A stretch of DNA of 64,000 bases. It comes from Xanthomonas floridensis. GTDB lineage: Bacteria; Pseudomonadota; Gammaproteobacteria; Xanthomonadales; Xanthomonadaceae. Shown piece by piece: positions 26,806 through 36,615 of the stretch (the first letter of the stretch is position 1; each line of letters starts with the position of its first letter). Location: contig NZ_LXNG01000004.1 in NCBI RefSeq assembly GCF_001642575.1, positions 62,001 to 126,000 on the forward strand, in the 5' to 3' direction. The notes below the pieces were generated by a model, which saw only the letters and a list, made by a program, of their open reading frames with translations, had not been told where the DNA came from and ran no database searches. A program made the position numbers and the translations under genes.

Positions 26806-28087
26806 CCGCAATGCTGTTGACCGCTTGCGCAAGCGCCTGCATGTGGGCGACTGGGGTGAATGTCTGCGGTGTGACGCGAATGCAGGCGCCGCTGGCCAAG
26901 TCGTTGCGGACCACGGTGAAGATGCCGTAGTCCCGCTGAAGTCGCCTTTGCAGGGCATTGACTTGCTCCTTGGAAGCCTGCCCACGCAGGCGGAAGCCGC
27001 CCATGCCCGAAGCGTTGTGCACGCTGGTGGCGCCAAGCACTTCGACGTTCGATGCATCTTTCAATTCGCTTACCCAGGCTTGCTGCAGATAGTTCAGCCG
27101 CGCTTGCTTGTTGGCCCCGCCAATGGCCCGGTGGAACGCCAGGGCATCGGGCACCGTCAGGAACGCGGCGAAGTCCGAGGTGGCTAGATGCACGCGATTG
27201 GCGACATCGCCATCGCCGGCATCTTCGCCTGGGAAAGGCATCACCGGCGCCAGGGTGCCTTCGCGCATGTACAACGCACCCACGCCAACCGGCGATCCGA
27301 TCCACTTGTGCAGATTGAACACGGCCCAGTCGACGTCGAGATCGTCGCGCTTGAAGTCCAGCAAGCCCCAGGACTGGGCGCAGTCGCAGATCACATGGAT
27401 GCCTCGTTGCCGTGCGATCGCGGCGATCTTCCTGACCGGAAGCACCAGCCCATGCTGGTTGCTGACATGGGTCAGCAGAATCAGCTTCAGGTTGGGATGT
27501 GCGTCGAACGCCTGTTGGTAGGCAGCGAGATAGTCGTCATCGGCTCCTGTGGCGGGAAGAGCAAGCATGTGGCCTTCGACACCGCGACTGCGTGCCAGCC
27601 ACGCCATCATTCGCTTGAATTCCGGGTAGTCGGCATCGGCCCACAGGATCGCATCGCCGGCCGTCAGACCGTTGTACTGCGTGATCAGGTTGACGAAGGA
27701 CTCGGTGGCATTTCGGGTGAGCATCAATTCGTTGGTCTTGACGCCCAGCGCGGCGGCCACCGCGGTGCGTGCCGCCAGGAAATCGCGGTCGTAGTCACGG
27801 CGTGCGTACCAGGAAAGTTCTCTGTTGACCTTGTGCGTGTTGCGCGCAAGCGCTTCCTCGACCGGCGTGGCCATCTTCCCCCAATAACCATGCTCGAGGT
27901 TGATGATGTCGTCCTGCACCGGGTACAGCGCCCGCACCGCCTGCCAGTGCGCTTCGTCTTGCGCGAGCAACTGCGGCGACTTGGTCGAGACAGGTACATC
28001 ACGCAGCGCTGTGGGAGCAGCATCAACGACCAGGGACGAAGCGGCGATTGAAGCCGACAGCTGGAGAAAACGCCTTCGGTTTGCCAT
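26750..28087 (-). CDS. Tat-exported PvdN-like PLP enzyme (aminotransferase class V)
   Basis: A 445-residue protein. The N-terminus MANRRRFLQLSASIAASS is a twin-arginine signal, so the folded enzyme is likely exported. The rest is a class V aminotransferase/isopenicillin-N-epimerase fold: TRNATES at about 124-130, CDCAQSWG (Asp235) and FNLHKWIGSP with the PLP lysine Lys261. Tat signal plus this fold resembles PvdN, the periplasmic enzyme that alters the pyoverdine side chain. The last 12 or so residues are read antisense through the integrase remnant, so the original C-terminus was probably replaced. Confidence 0.82.
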   Translation of the reverse strand: MANRRRFLQLSASIAASSLVVDAAPTALRDVPVSTKSPQLLAQDEAHWQAVRALYPVQDDIINLEHGYWGKMATPVEEALARNTHKVNRELSWYARRDYDRDFLAARTAVAAALGVKTNELMLTRNATESFVNLITQYNGLTAGDAILWADADYPEFKRMMAWLARSRGVEGHMLALPATGADDDYLAAYQQAFDAHPNLKLILLTHVSNQHGLVLPVRKIAAIARQRGIHVICDCAQSWGLLDFKRDDLDVDWAVFNLHKWIGSPVGVGALYMREGTLAPVMPFPGEDAGDGDVANRVHLATSDFAAFLTVPDALAFHRAIGGANKQARLNYLQQAWVSELKDASNVEVLGATSVHNASGMGGFRLRGQASKEQVNALQRRLQRDYGIFTVVRNDLASGACIRVTPQTFTPVAHMQALAQAVNSIAATAPKKDRQPGHTEPCLR

Positions 28088-28294
28088 GGAGATCCTCTGC
28101 AGTGAAAGTGTCGCATCAGCACGATAGCGGGCAGCACACGTCCTGGACACGCCGCGCATGGAATTTTTTTGGATGACGTCATCTGGCTTGAAGACATGCA
28201 GCATGAGGCGGTGTCGCGCACGGCGGGCATCGGCTGGCAGGCGCGACCCAAGCGCCGCCGCCGGGAGCGTGCTCCATGGTCTAGACTACCGACC

Positions 28295-28759
28295 ATGCTG
28301 CGCCACCCACGCTTCTTGCAGGTCATGCACCGGCTCGCCCTGATGGGCGCGCTGCTGATGGCCGTTGCGCCGGTGGTCAGCCGCTGGATGCAGCCGGACG
28401 CGGAGGCGGATCGACTGCGTCAGTTGACCGATCTGTGCACCAGCGGTGGCCTGCAGCAGCTCGAGGCGGGCGCGGTCATGGCATCGGCGCACGCTGCGCA
28501 CATGATGTCGATGGACTTGGCGATGTCCGGCATGGGCCACGGCGACGCCGGAACCCTGTCGGTCGATCACCGCGATGGCATGGCCTGCGATTACTGCGTT
28601 CTCGCAGCGAATTTGCTGCCCTTCCTGCTGCTAGTGCTACTGCTGCCCTTGTTGCAGCAGGCAATGACGCAGCCTCCGGCATTGCGGACCGTGCCGTTCG
28701 GAGCGAGCGCGTGGCCGGCCCATGGCGCACGCGGCCCGCCGGACGCCCTGCCAGCCTGA
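28295..28759 (+). CDS. DUF2946-family membrane protein
   Basis: A 154-residue protein with an N-terminal hydrophobic helix, a His/Met-rich middle (HAAHMMSMD, then MGHGDAG), CDYCVLAANLLP and a second Leu-rich helix. The Cys/His/Met pattern and the CDYC motif fit DUF2946, a family often found next to TonB-dependent receptors and copper genes. It is divergent from the PvdN-like gene across about 200 bases. The ATG at 28295 is preferred; a longer frame from 28169 lacks conserved features. Confidence 0.7.
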   Translation: MLRHPRFLQVMHRLALMGALLMAVAPVVSRWMQPDAEADRLRQLTDLCTSGGLQQLEAGAVMASAHAAHMMSMDLAMSGMGHGDAGTLSVDHRDGMACDYCVLAANLLPFLLLVLLLPLLQQAMTQPPALRTVPFGASAWPAHGARGPPDALPA

Positions 28760-29096
28760 TCCTGCTGGTCTTGGCTTGCTTGCGCTTGGTCGCCGGCAGT
28801 CCGTGTTCGCATCTGCTGCTCTGCCGTCGCCGATGATCCGACCGCGGCGACGCATCGTGCCGCCGCACTTGAGCGGTGCGTGTGGTTGCGCTCGCTAAGT
28901 CGAGTTCGGCTAGTGGGGCATTGCCGGCAACGCCTGCGGTTTGGATGCGACCTCACTTGAAACGCTGTACGCCGATGTCGCGGTGCGGTTGCGCATGGCG
29001 CATGGCGCGTTGGGATGGCATTCCACGCGAATGACGTTCTGCCTGCGCGCGCGCTTCGGGGCATGCGGCGTCTCGACACAAGGTCGAAAAAATCTC
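28760..29096. other. Intergenic stretch before the deleted TonB receptor
   Basis: About 340 bases with no gene recognised. A frame continuous with the receptor remnant extends upstream to 28941, but its translation shows no signal peptide or family motif. Confidence 0.4.
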
Positions 29097-29603
29097 ATGA
29101 AGACGACATTGGGATGCCTGCTGATGGCCGGAGCCGTGCAGCATGCCGCTGCCCAGGACGCCACGCAGCTGCCGGCGGTGCAGGTGATCGGCGATTACGC
29201 CGCCGACAAGGCAAACAGCACGACCCAGGCGGAGATCGCGCTGGCCGATTACCCCGCCTCGATCCAGGTGGTGCCCTCGGAGGTGCTGCGGGATCGCGGC
29301 GTGACACGCACCGAGCAACTGATGGACAACGTCAGCGGCGTGCATGCCGAAGCCAGTTACGGAGGCAACGGCGCCACGTTCTTCAATATCGGTACGCGGC
29401 AGGCCACGCTGCCCCACACGTTCCAGCTGTCGGGCGATACCCGCACGGACGCGATGGTGTCCTACGCGCGAGGTCCGTGGACCACGCAGCTCAATCTGCT
29501 CAATGTCTTCGACCGCAGGTTCTACGTGGGCGGCTCTGCCGGCGTTTTCAACTACCCCCTGACGCCGAATGCGCCTGCGACAGCGCAGTTGACGCTGCCC
29601 TAG
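29097..29603 (+). pseudogene. TonB-dependent receptor with an in-frame internal deletion
   Basis: The 168 codons encode a signal peptide (MKTTLGCLLMAGAVQHAAA), the first half of a TonB-receptor plug (ASIQVVPSEVLRDRGVTRTE, GVHAEASYGGNGATFFNI), and then directly the last barrel strands (RQATLPHTFQLSGDTRTDAM, NLLNVFDRRFYVGG). A normal receptor has roughly 500 residues between these parts. The frame is kept, but the rest of the plug and most of the barrel are gone, and the final aromatic strand is cut short (ends QLTLP). It cannot act as a receptor. Confidence 0.88.
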
Positions 29604-29878
29604 CGCTTCGCCGACTGAGTGCGCCGTGGTGGTTTGCCTGGCTGTGCCACTCGACCTAGGCGTTGCTTCCCTCTCTCCCTTTGAGCTCTACGATGACACA
29701 CGAGACATCCTTGAATATCGCCAGCATGGTGGCGTGGCCCTGGTTGGCACCTGCAGCGCTTGCCGAAAGCAGCGGCGCACCGACGGCACAGTGTGCGACT
29801 GACCAGATGCCCGGTTGGACACTGACGCCGGCGGACCGGCGCTACCGCGGCACCGGATCCCGTTTCAACGCTCTATCC

Positions 29879-32095
29879 ATGACGATCTCCCGATGTGCAT
29901 CAGGCAGGCTGCCTCAGAGCGCAGTTCTTCTGTTGAGCATCAGCGGTTCTTGCGTGTCGACAGCCTACGCACAGGCAGATACCCAGCCACCTGCTGAAGC
30001 CACCACACTGGACACGCTGAAGGTGCAGGGACAGCGCGAGCGACTGCTGGATGCGCCGGCAACCGTCGGCAGTCGGTTGGGCCTGACGCAACGACAGACG
30101 CCGGCGTCGCTGCAAGTCATCGATCAGGGCGACATCGCCAGGCAGGGAGCACGCACCACCAGCGAAGTGTTCGACATGGTTGCCGGCGCCATGGTCGGCA
30201 ATGTCCCGGGCAACCCGGCGGTGGTCACGATGCGCGGGTTCAGCGGTAACACGGTGTCGGTCCTGCACGACGGCGTGCGGCTTGGCACCTCGACGATCGT
30301 GACCCGCAACCTGGACACGTTCGGACTGGAACGTGTCGAAGTGCTGCGCGGCCCGGCGTCTGTGCTGTATGGCGAAGGCGCCCTGGGCGGGGTCATCAAC
30401 CTGGTGAGCCGCAAACCGCAACTGGGCGCACCCTCCATGGAAGGCATGCTCGGGCTCGGCAGTTTCAACACCTGGCGAGGCGGGTTTGATGTCAACAAGC
30501 CGATCTCGGACACCGTCGCCGTTCGTGGGTTCGTCAGCCGATTGCGCTCCGACAGCCTGAATGACATCGACAACAACCAGACGGATCTGTTGACGGTCGG
30601 TGGCAGCCTGTTATGGCGTCCCGGCACCGGGGTGGCGATGCTGTTCTCTTTCGAGCACGCCGAGGACGACAGCACCGGCACCTATCAGGGCTCCCCGATG
30701 GTGCCGGCGGATGTCGCCCGATCGCCGAGTCATGTCGTCCGTAGCACGAGTGGCTTGGTCGTCGACAAGGCAACACGTCACCTCAACTACAACCCGTTGG
30801 GCGCAACCAGCGGTGCCAAGAGCGACCTGTTGCGCTGGCGCATGGATCTTCCGCTGGGCAATAACTGGTCGCTGCAGAACGACTTGAGCTGGTATCAGGC
30901 CGATCGGGATTTCTTCTATTCCGATAACTGGATCTACAACCGCGCGAGCGGGCAGTTCTCGCGCACCGCTGAGCGAATCCGGCACGATCAGCGGTTCTGG
31001 AACGAACGGCTTGCGCTGTCGTTCGACGGCCAGGTGGGCGGGCATCGCAACCGGTTCACCACAGGGGTGGAGCACAACGACACCGATTTCTACAACCCGC
31101 GGCAAACCGGGGTGACCACGCCTGTGTCGCTGCTCGACCCGCAGCTTGGCGTATTCCCGGATGGAGCGGCGGGCAACTTCCCCGGCGCAGGCAACAACGT
31201 GATCTTCGACTCCCGCCTTCGCACCTCGGCGGTGTTCGCCGAGAACGCGCTCAACCTGACAGACCGCTGGATACTGCTCGCTGGCGCGCGCTTTGAAAAG
31301 ATCGCGCTGTCGCGTGATATTCGCGATCTGAACACCGGCAGTGCCGAGTCGTTTCGTCCCGACTACAGCCCCTTTTCCTGGCGGGTGGGCACGGTGTTCG
31401 ACCTGACCCCAGACGTTCAGGTGTATGGGCAATACGCCACTGCGGTGAGTCCTGTTTCTACCCTGCTGACCATGCGCCCGGCCGCTGGCGTGTTCGACCT
31501 CAGCAAGGGGACGTCGCTTGAAGCAGGCGTCAAGGCGAGCGCATGGGACAAGCGCGTGGAGCTGACGGCGGCGGCCTATCGGATCGAGCGGGACAACATC
31601 CTCACCCGCGATCCAGCCAACCCGAGCATCAGTGTCCAGGGTGGCGAGCAGTCTTCCCAGGGTGTGGAGTTCTCTGCGCAAGCCCAGATGACGCGGGGGT
31701 TGCGACTGGATCTTGCGGCCGCTTACGGCACCGCGCGCTACGACCGGCTGCTGGAAGTCGGTGGCGCCGACCGCAGTGGCAACCGGCCCATCAATGTTCC
31801 CAACGGCACGGCTTCCCTGGCAGCCAGCTACCGTTTCCCGAGCGTTCCGCTGTCGATCGGAGCATCCGGTCGCAACGTCGGCGGTTTCTACACCGACAAC
31901 GCCAACACCATTCATGTCCGTGGATACACGAGCTTCGATGCATGGGTGGGCTACGACTGGCAGCGGGTATCGGCGGTGCTGCGCGTGCGCAATCTGTCGG
32001 ACGAACTTTACGGAACCTATTCCGGTTATCCGTCCACCCACATCTACCTTGGCGCGCCCCGCAGCGTTGAGCTGACCCTGCGCACCCGGTTCTGA
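29879..32095 (+). CDS. TonB-dependent siderophore receptor
   Basis: A 738-residue receptor starting with a signal peptide (MTISRCASGR, hydrophobic core, cleavage near AYA-QA). A TonB-box-like DTLKVQG follows. The plug has LGLTQRQTPASLQVIDQGDI, TMRGFSGNTVSVLHDGVRLG and ERVEVLRGPASVLYGEGALG, and the barrel ends in TLRTRF with terminal Phe. It would move a ferric siderophore or similar chelate across the outer membrane. An open frame extends upstream to 29663, but the signal peptide marks 29879. The PepSY gene starts 2 bases after its stop. Confidence 0.9.
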   Translation: MTISRCASGRLPQSAVLLLSISGSCVSTAYAQADTQPPAEATTLDTLKVQGQRERLLDAPATVGSRLGLTQRQTPASLQVIDQGDIARQGARTTSEVFDMVAGAMVGNVPGNPAVVTMRGFSGNTVSVLHDGVRLGTSTIVTRNLDTFGLERVEVLRGPASVLYGEGALGGVINLVSRKPQLGAPSMEGMLGLGSFNTWRGGFDVNKPISDTVAVRGFVSRLRSDSLNDIDNNQTDLLTVGGSLLWRPGTGVAMLFSFEHAEDDSTGTYQGSPMVPADVARSPSHVVRSTSGLVVDKATRHLNYNPLGATSGAKSDLLRWRMDLPLGNNWSLQNDLSWYQADRDFFYSDNWIYNRASGQFSRTAERIRHDQRFWNERLALSFDGQVGGHRNRFTTGVEHNDTDFYNPRQTGVTTPVSLLDPQLGVFPDGAAGNFPGAGNNVIFDSRLRTSAVFAENALNLTDRWILLAGARFEKIALSRDIRDLNTGSAESFRPDYSPFSWRVGTVFDLTPDVQVYGQYATAVSPVSTLLTMRPAAGVFDLSKGTSLEAGVKASAWDKRVELTAAAYRIERDNILTRDPANPSISVQGGEQSSQGVEFSAQAQMTRGLRLDLAAAYGTARYDRLLEVGGADRSGNRPINVPNGTASLAASYRFPSVPLSIGASGRNVGGFYTDNANTIHVRGYTSFDAWVGYDWQRVSAVLRVRNLSDELYGTYSGYPSTHIYLGAPRSVELTLRTRF

Positions 32096-32096
32096 C

Positions 32097-33536
32097 ATGG
32101 ACCGAGACCGCATTCCCGGCCCGGCAGACGTCCGGCTTGCCGAAGCAGGCCGACGAGACCTGCATCGCCTGTTCTGGCGGTGGCACCTCTACGCCGGCCT
32201 GTTTGTCGCTCCCTTCGTGTTGATGCTGGCAGTGACCGGTGCGATCTACCTGTTCAACGACGAATTGAACGATGCGATCTATCCGCACCTGCGCTTCACC
32301 CCGGCCCCCTGGAAGCAGCGATCCTCACTCGGGAGCATGATCGATGCGGCGCAAGCGCAGGTTCCGCAGAGCACGGCAACGCGGATCGATGTGCCCACCG
32401 ACCCGCAACGGCCCGCCCAGGTCTATCTGGATGTTGCCGACGCCCCCAGCCAGATCGCCTTCGTCAATCCGGCCGACCATCGCGTGCTGGGCACGTTGGT
32501 GCCCTCCCGGACATTGGTGGGACTCGCCGACCGTCTGCATGGTTCGTTGATGCTCGGCACTGCAGGCAGCTATCTGATCGAGCTGGCCGCCTGCTGGGCG
32601 GTGTTGCTCCTTCTGAGCGGGCTGTATCTGGGGTGGCCACGTGGCAAAGGGCACGCCTGGTGGCATGGCGTGGTCCCGGATCTACATGCCAGGGGGCGCG
32701 CCTTCTGGACGTCGCTCCACGCAGCGACCGGGGTTTGGGTCTGCCTGCTGGTGTTGTTCCTGATCTTCACCGGCCTTCCCTGGGCATCGTTCTGGGGTGA
32801 CTGGGTGCGCCGCGGTGCAGAGGCGATCGACGCAGGCTACCCGCCGGTCTATCGGCGTTACGTCACACCGACTGCGCCGACGGTCGGGACGGCATTCAAC
32901 GACGTCCCATGGACGCTGCAGCATGCACCGATGCCACCCGCCGACGCCGCTGCCGACCCGGTGCATTCGCATCACGCACCCCATCCCACCCCGACCCCGG
33001 GCGCTGCACGCCAGTGGACCGATGCAGGCCTGGAACGCGCGATCGCGCACGTCCGCGCTGCGGGCACGGCCGATCCGCTGCGGGTGTTCCTGCCCAGCAC
33101 GCAACGCGGTGCGCTGATGGTCTACACCTACCCGGACCGGCCCCAAGGGCAGGTCACCTATCACTTCGATACGCAGGGCAAGCTGCTGGTTCGGGCCGGC
33201 TTCGACGACTACGGCGGCGTCGCCCAGGCCATCGAGATGGGCGTGCAGTTGCACATGGGCAACTACTTCGGCCGTGCAAACCAGTTGGTCATGCTGTGTG
33301 CCTGCGTCGGCATCGTCGTTCTCTGTGTCTCGGGAATGGTGATGTGGTGGCGCCGCAAGCCGGCGGGCCGCATCGGCGCGCCCGGATCCGATCGCCGCAT
33401 GCCATTTCGCTGGCTGCTCGGCTTGGCCGTCGCAACGGCCATTGCGCTCCCGCTCCTGTTCGTGTCGCTGCTCGTCGTGGGGGCGTTCGATCGCTGGATC
33501 AGACCCCGATCACGCCTGTTCCGATGGCTGGACTGA
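32097..33536 (+). CDS. PepSY-associated membrane protein
   Basis: A 479-residue inner-membrane protein. The first helix follows RLFWRWHLYAGLFVAPFVL, and FNDELND begins a periplasmic PepSY region. Further helices are near 160-180 and 215-235, and two more are in the C-terminal third; several His lie at membrane borders. This layout is shared by PepSY transmembrane proteins encoded next to TonB siderophore receptors, proposed to reduce ferric siderophores. It begins 2 bases after the receptor stop, so the two are almost surely cotranscribed. Confidence 0.87.
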   Translation: MDRDRIPGPADVRLAEAGRRDLHRLFWRWHLYAGLFVAPFVLMLAVTGAIYLFNDELNDAIYPHLRFTPAPWKQRSSLGSMIDAAQAQVPQSTATRIDVPTDPQRPAQVYLDVADAPSQIAFVNPADHRVLGTLVPSRTLVGLADRLHGSLMLGTAGSYLIELAACWAVLLLLSGLYLGWPRGKGHAWWHGVVPDLHARGRAFWTSLHAATGVWVCLLVLFLIFTGLPWASFWGDWVRRGAEAIDAGYPPVYRRYVTPTAPTVGTAFNDVPWTLQHAPMPPADAAADPVHSHHAPHPTPTPGAARQWTDAGLERAIAHVRAAGTADPLRVFLPSTQRGALMVYTYPDRPQGQVTYHFDTQGKLLVRAGFDDYGGVAQAIEMGVQLHMGNYFGRANQLVMLCACVGIVVLCVSGMVMWWRRKPAGRIGAPGSDRRMPFRWLLGLAVATAIALPLLFVSLLVVGAFDRWIRPRSRLFRWLD

Positions 33537-33612
33537 CGCGCCGCGCGGATTCGCATCGCCCGCTTGTCGGGCATTCCGGGAGCCTCGCTCCCACAGTGCT
33601 GAGGAAAAAATC

Positions 33613-34320
33613 ATGAAACGACTCGCCCTTACGTCCCTGTTTGCGGCCGCATTGCTGGTCATTGCCGGCACGGCATCTGCTGCACAGCCCGCCCAGCCGC
33701 CGTTTTCGTTGCCCGCGCTGCCCTATGCCAACAACGCGCTGGAACCGGCAATCGATGCTCGCACGATGGAGATCCATCACGATAAGCATCACAAGGCCTA
33801 CGTGGACAACCTCAACGCCAAGGTGAAGGACTTCCCCGCCTTGGCCACCACCTCGTTGGAAGAGATCCAGGCCAGCGTGTCGCGGTATGACGCTGCGGTG
33901 CGCAACAACGCGGGCGGTCATTACAACCACAGTCTGTTCTGGACGCTGATGGCGCCCGTGGGTAAAGGCGGCAATCCGTCGCCGGCGCTGCAAGCGAAAC
34001 TCGTGCAGACCTTTGGTTCCCAGCAGGCATTCCAGACCAAGTTCGCCGAGGCGGCGAGCAAGCTCTTCGGATCAGGCTGGGCCTGGTTGATCGTCAAACC
34101 GGACGGCTCGCTCGCCATCACCACCACGCCCAACCAGGACAACCCACTGATGGACGTGGTTGCCGAGCGGGGCACCCCGTTGCTGGCGCTGGATGTCTGG
34201 GAACACGCCTACTACCTGCATTACCAGAACAAGCGCGCCGACTACATCAAGGCATGGTGGCCGCTGGTCAACTGGAATCAGGTCAACGCCCGCTATGACG
34301 CTGCTGCGGGAAAGCGCTGA
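33613..34320 (+). CDS. Exported Mn-type superoxide dismutase
   Basis: A 235-residue Fe/Mn superoxide dismutase with an added signal peptide (MKRLALTSLF, hydrophobic core, cleavage near ASA-AQ). All four metal ligands are visible: His55 (EIHHDKHH), His106 (NHSLFW), Asp194 and His198 (LDVWEHAY). AGGHYNH and TPNQDNPLM (Gln175) are the Mn-type choices at positions that separate Mn from Fe enzymes. Export to the periplasm is unusual for this family. An AGGA-type RBS precedes the ATG. It follows the PepSY gene by 76 bases. Confidence 0.92.
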   Translation: MKRLALTSLFAAALLVIAGTASAAQPAQPPFSLPALPYANNALEPAIDARTMEIHHDKHHKAYVDNLNAKVKDFPALATTSLEEIQASVSRYDAAVRNNAGGHYNHSLFWTLMAPVGKGGNPSPALQAKLVQTFGSQQAFQTKFAEAASKLFGSGWAWLIVKPDGSLAITTTPNQDNPLMDVVAERGTPLLALDVWEHAYYLHYQNKRADYIKAWWPLVNWNQVNARYDAAAGKR

Positions 34321-34473
34321 CTGTTGCTCGATTCCTGGTCGTGACGCTGCGCAGACCTCTCGCGACGCGCGTCGGCCCCTTGGCCGCTCGCCAACCCAGT
34401 GCAGCCTCGGCGCAGCAACCTGCTAGCCCACGACCGTTTTGTCGACGCCTACGCCATCCACATCGAACCCGTC

Positions 34474-36612
34474 ATGACCCAGAAAACGATTTTGAATGCC
34501 GCACTCCTGTTGGCGATCGCATGCACCCTGCCTGCGGCGTATGCCGAGGAGGCAGCCGCACAAACCGCAACGGACGACACTGATGCCGCGCCCAGTTGGA
34601 CGCTCAAACCGGTCGAGGTCACCGCCACGCGTGGCCTGTATACGAGCTCCACGACCTCGGCAGCCACCCGCACCGACACCCCGCTGCTCGAAGTGCCGCA
34701 GTCGGTCCAGATCATCACCCGCGCGCTGCTGCAGGAGCAGGATCGGCGCACGCTGGGCGAGGCGCTGGTCAACGTATCGGGCGTCACGCCGACGCGTTCG
34801 GACGAGAACCTGTTCATTCCGCCCATCGTGCGCGGCTTTCCGGCCGAGGTGTACCTGGACGGGTTGCCGCTGTTCGCCGGCAACCAGCAGGCCTACGATC
34901 CCATCGGCATGGTCGGCATTGCCAGCATCACCGTGCTCAAGGGGCCGAGCGCGACGCTCTATGGCGGGGGGCTGGGCACGCCGCTGGGTGGGGTAATCAA
35001 CATCCAGAGCGAGCGCCCGGATCCCACCGCGCCACGCGGCGATGTGGCGATGCGCGCGGGCAGCTTTTCGACCTGGAATCCGTCTGCCGACATCAACGTG
35101 CCGCTGTCCTCCACTGTCACGGCCAGGATCGCCGGCGAATACCAGCGCAACGACAGCTGGATCGACAAGGTTCACGGCAAGCGCTGGTCCCTGCAGCCCA
35201 GCCTGCTGTTCCGGATCGATGCCGACACCGACCTGCTGCTGCAAGGCCAGTTCAATCGTCGCAGCGCGCTGGAGTACTCCGGGCTGCCGGCTGACGCGGC
35301 GCTGGCCGGTCTTCTGGACCGCGATGCGTTCCCGGGCTCGCCCAACGGCCAGCCGTTGACCAGCAACAGGAGCCAGATGGGCACGGCCACCTTGCGTCAC
35401 GCCTTTTCCGATCGGGTGACGCTCAGCGTGACCGCGCGCTACTACCACGGCAAGGTCGATGAAAGTGGCAGCTTCGTTTATCCAGGCCTGGCCGGGACCG
35501 ACACCATGGCGCCGGACTACGACGTCTTCCCGATCTCGATGGTGAACCGCACCAAGGAGGCGACGCTCGATGCCAATCTTTCGGCCAAGCTCGAGATGCT
35601 GGGCGGGACGCACACGCTGCTGGGCGGCATCAACTACGACTGGACCAGCTTTTATAGCGGCATGGGCCTGTTCGTCAGCGGCAGTCCCTCCGGCACGATC
35701 GACCTTGCAACTCCCCGCTACGATCTGAGGTATACGGCGCAGCTTCCGGTCAACTCCTATACCGACGACCGCTTCACGACCGTCGCCGGTTATGTCCAGG
35801 ACCAGGCGACCTACGGTCGCCTGCATCTGACCGGGGGCGTGCGTCTGACCTCGCTGACGTTCGTCGAGAACAGCAACATCGGCGTGGCAAACGACAAGAC
35901 CTACTCGCATGTTTCGCCGCGCATCGGTGCGACGTTCGATGTCGTGCCAGGCGTTGCCTTATACGCAGGCTATGCCACCGCGTTTCGTGCACCGTTCGGC
36001 TTCATTGGCCTGGCCACGCCCGAGCCGGAGACGTCCAGTAACCTCGAGGGCGGCATGAAGCTCTCGCTGCCCGCAACCGGCCTGTCGGGCACCATCGCGA
36101 TGTTCCGGCAGAAGCGTGAGGATGTCGCAATTTCCGACCCGAACAATGCGGGGTACTTCATCCAGAGTGGGCGCCAGCGCGCACGCGGTGTGGAAGTGGA
36201 CATGGTGTGGGAGCCCAGCCCGGCCTTCTCGCTGTTGGCCAACTACGCGCATACCGACACGCGCGATGAAGACCTGGCGCCGGGCGATCGGATCGCGCGG
36301 GTGCCCGACAACAGCGGCCGGCTTGCCGCACGCTATCGACTGCTCAATGGCCCGGCCAGGGGGCTGGCCTTCGGTGCCGGCGTCACCGCGTTCAGTGCAC
36401 GGGACATCACGCTGCCCAATACCATCGCGGTGCCTGGATATGCCGCCATCGATGCACAGGCGTCCTACGACATCGGCCGATGCACGCTTGGTCTGGCGCT
36501 GGTCAACCTGAGCGGGCGTAAAGCCTGGGATCCCTATTCGTACATGGGCTATCCGGTCGTCGCACCCAACCAGCCGCGCTCGGCATATGCCACCCTCAAG
36601 GTGGATCTCTAA
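34474..36612 (+). CDS. Second intact TonB-dependent siderophore receptor
   Basis: A 712-residue receptor. The signal peptide runs from MTQKTILN to about AYA-EE; PVEVTATRG is TonB-box-like. The plug has TPLLEVPQSVQIITRALLQE, PIVRGFPAEVYLDGLPL and SITVLKGPSATLYGGGLGTP. The barrel ends in YATLKVDL. The pattern fits ferric-siderophore receptors of the FhuA/FpvA class. The ATG at 34474 is the only start that gives a proper signal peptide. The esterase gene starts 3 bases after its stop. Confidence 0.9.
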   Translation: MTQKTILNAALLLAIACTLPAAYAEEAAAQTATDDTDAAPSWTLKPVEVTATRGLYTSSTTSAATRTDTPLLEVPQSVQIITRALLQEQDRRTLGEALVNVSGVTPTRSDENLFIPPIVRGFPAEVYLDGLPLFAGNQQAYDPIGMVGIASITVLKGPSATLYGGGLGTPLGGVINIQSERPDPTAPRGDVAMRAGSFSTWNPSADINVPLSSTVTARIAGEYQRNDSWIDKVHGKRWSLQPSLLFRIDADTDLLLQGQFNRRSALEYSGLPADAALAGLLDRDAFPGSPNGQPLTSNRSQMGTATLRHAFSDRVTLSVTARYYHGKVDESGSFVYPGLAGTDTMAPDYDVFPISMVNRTKEATLDANLSAKLEMLGGTHTLLGGINYDWTSFYSGMGLFVSGSPSGTIDLATPRYDLRYTAQLPVNSYTDDRFTTVAGYVQDQATYGRLHLTGGVRLTSLTFVENSNIGVANDKTYSHVSPRIGATFDVVPGVALYAGYATAFRAPFGFIGLATPEPETSSNLEGGMKLSLPATGLSGTIAMFRQKREDVAISDPNNAGYFIQSGRQRARGVEVDMVWEPSPAFSLLANYAHTDTRDEDLAPGDRIARVPDNSGRLAARYRLLNGPARGLAFGAGVTAFSARDITLPNTIAVPGYAAIDAQASYDIGRCTLGLALVNLSGRKAWDPYSYMGYPVVAPNQPRSAYATLKVDL

Positions 36613-36615
36613 GTG

